Origin: Gottfriedia endophytica
GTDB lineage: Bacteria > Bacillota > Bacilli > Bacillales > Bacillaceae_G
Assembly: GCF_017814275.1 (NCBI RefSeq)
Contig: NZ_JAGIYQ010000005.1
Location: 62,001 to 126,000 of the forward strand
DNA: 64,000 bases
Direction: 5' to 3'
Position 1 is the first letter of the stretch. Each line of letters opens with the position of its first letter. Shown here piece by piece: positions 63,114 to 64,000 of the stretch. The translations under genes were made by a program, and so were the position numbers. The notes beneath the pieces were generated by a model, which was given only the letters and a program-made list of their open reading frames with translations, had not been told where the DNA came from and ran no database searches.

Positions 63114-63299
63114 ATGAATAAAAATAACGATGAAAAAAAGCCACTCACGGAGACAGAAGTTTTAGATGGTTGCTCAGGTTGTTTGTTAGTTGGTTGTTTA
63201 CCATTTACAATACTTATTTCCATCGTTTTAGGTACAGTTTTTTTCTACAAAGATCCCCTTCAAAATTTATTGTATATGGTTTATGACTTTATCTTCTAA
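63114..63299 (+). CDS. 61-residue membrane protein with Cys cluster
   Basis: ATG 63114 lies seven bases after GGAGA. After a polar start the sequence TEVLDGCSGCLLVGCLPFT has a C-x2-C-x4-C cluster just before a single hydrophobic helix. The remainder is a short tail (YKDPLQNLLYMVYDF). It follows the 62879 gene by 52 bases. Not recognised. Confidence 0.7.
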   Translation: MNKNNDEKKPLTETEVLDGCSGCLLVGCLPFTILISIVLGTVFFYKDPLQNLLYMVYDFIF

Positions 63300-63368
63300 C
63301 CAAAATATTTCAGTTGGACATTCCCTATCATCAAGACTAACTATTTCTTGTGATTAGCTTTCAAACAA

Positions 63369-63914
63369 TTACTCCTGAATAATTGGTCTACCATCTTTAT
63401 CAAAATACATATATTCAAAACTATAGCTATTGTCTTTCGATTTAGGAATATTGATCATTGAAACATATTTTTGACCTATACTGATTTCTTTTACTATTTT
63501 TTGGCTATTAACCTTTATAATGATTTTGGCAATATTATTTTCTTGATTAGTAATGAGTAATATTCTATATTTAGAATCTATATGATTTTCTAATAAAATA
63601 TGGAATAGTCCTAATGATTCACCTGAGCCATTTTCAGCATTTGTCCATCTATAATTACCTTGTTCGTTTTTTACAAATTGAATATAAGCAGGTCTATTAT
63701 TATATAGAAAAGCAACAAATCTATCATTCTTTATATCTACAATTTTTAATACTTCGATTAACTCTTTATTTTTATATGAATCAATTGATTGAATCACTTT
63801 TATAATGGACTTCTTATCATTTCCATATATTTGTGAATTTGATCTGTAATAAAAATAACAAATGAATATTATTAATATAATCGTGATAACAGTTCCTTTT
63901 TTGTTCATTATCAT
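63369..63914 (-). CDS. Membrane-anchored hypothetical protein
   Basis: A 181-residue protein with an N-terminal transmembrane segment (GTVITIILIIFICYFYY) and an extracytoplasmic domain that is beta-rich (FVAFLYNNRPAYIQFV, NNIAKIIIKVNSQKIV, YSFEYMYFDKDGRP). AAGGAGG lies seven bases before ATG 63914. No family was recognised. It is convergent with the two small membrane protein genes. Confidence 0.7.
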   Translation of the reverse strand: MIMNKKGTVITIILIIFICYFYYRSNSQIYGNDKKSIIKVIQSIDSYKNKELIEVLKIVDIKNDRFVAFLYNNRPAYIQFVKNEQGNYRWTNAENGSGESLGLFHILLENHIDSKYRILLITNQENNIAKIIIKVNSQKIVKEISIGQKYVSMINIPKSKDNSYSFEYMYFDKDGRPIIQE

Positions 63915-64000
63915 TCCAAAACCTCCTTATAGTAATTCATCAGTGAATGCTTTAAAAGTCTTCAGAGGCTATTTATGCTAGATCAAGTTAAAATATAAAT

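Overview
The window reads as chromosomal DNA of a low-GC, endospore-forming member of the Bacillaceae. It carries an SspH-type spore protein gene behind a sigma-G-like promoter. It also carries TPP and SAM riboswitches of the usual Bacillus form, a YrpC-type glutamate racemase, AadK, a stand-alone MurG, and Gram-positive ribosome binding sites before almost every gene. Two copies of a repeat that matches the B. cereus group element bcr1, with its TTTAT target duplication, point to a relative of that group. The species itself cannot be fixed from the sequence alone. No rRNA, tRNA, CRISPR array or prophage was seen.

Layout. 0-4 kb: an RpiR regulator and a GntP-type permease that share a 14-bp operator-like motif, then a quinone oxidoreductase-like gene. 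4-13 kb: AraC/GyrI regulator, HAD phosphatase, DinB, a monooxygenase, two tandem DUF4181-like membrane proteins, DUF445, and a hydrolase-YjdI-YjdJ operon ending in a decayed carboxylesterase. 13-22 kb: LtrA, an APH-like kinase, a bicupin oxalate decarboxylase with an altered active-site lid, AadK, a PepSY membrane protein with a newly noted 42-residue partner, a TIMP-like secreted protein, NupC and sspH. 22-30 kb: riboswitch-controlled thiC, a TPR protein, glutamate racemase, an ATP-grasp gene behind a SAM riboswitch with a decayed luciferase-like gene between them, and a divergent MFS/CGNR pair. 30-42 kb: mntH, small membrane proteins, an Lgt-like plus Tes/Mss-like radical SAM pair, a frameshifted gene, a second AraC/GyrI regulator, an arsR-aquaporin-arsC operon, and a second PepSY-type operon. 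42-50 kb: VanW, an RRNPP-like regulator, M29 aminopeptidase, GrpB, MurG and a nucleotidyltransferase.

50-59 kb is the most unusual block. Two near-identical small membrane-anchored proteins flank ppk1, a 77-residue protein, a DUF5132-like protein and a 1410-residue P-type ATPase. The ATPase joins an HMA-like domain and a catalytically dead P1B-like half to a complete P2A (Ca/Mn-like) pump. A glycine-zipper protein closes the block. I infer a polyphosphate plus divalent-cation storage system, possibly membrane bounded. This is an inference, not a demonstrated function.

59-64 kb: a GC-rich dispersed repeat interrupted by a MITE-like insertion, an IS3/IS150-type element whose transposase has an in-frame stop, a cold-shock gene and several small membrane proteins. 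Relatives of the same GC-rich intergenic repeat recur at about 1.0, 6.2, 10.6, 17.6, 25.1, 42.5 and 59.3 kb.
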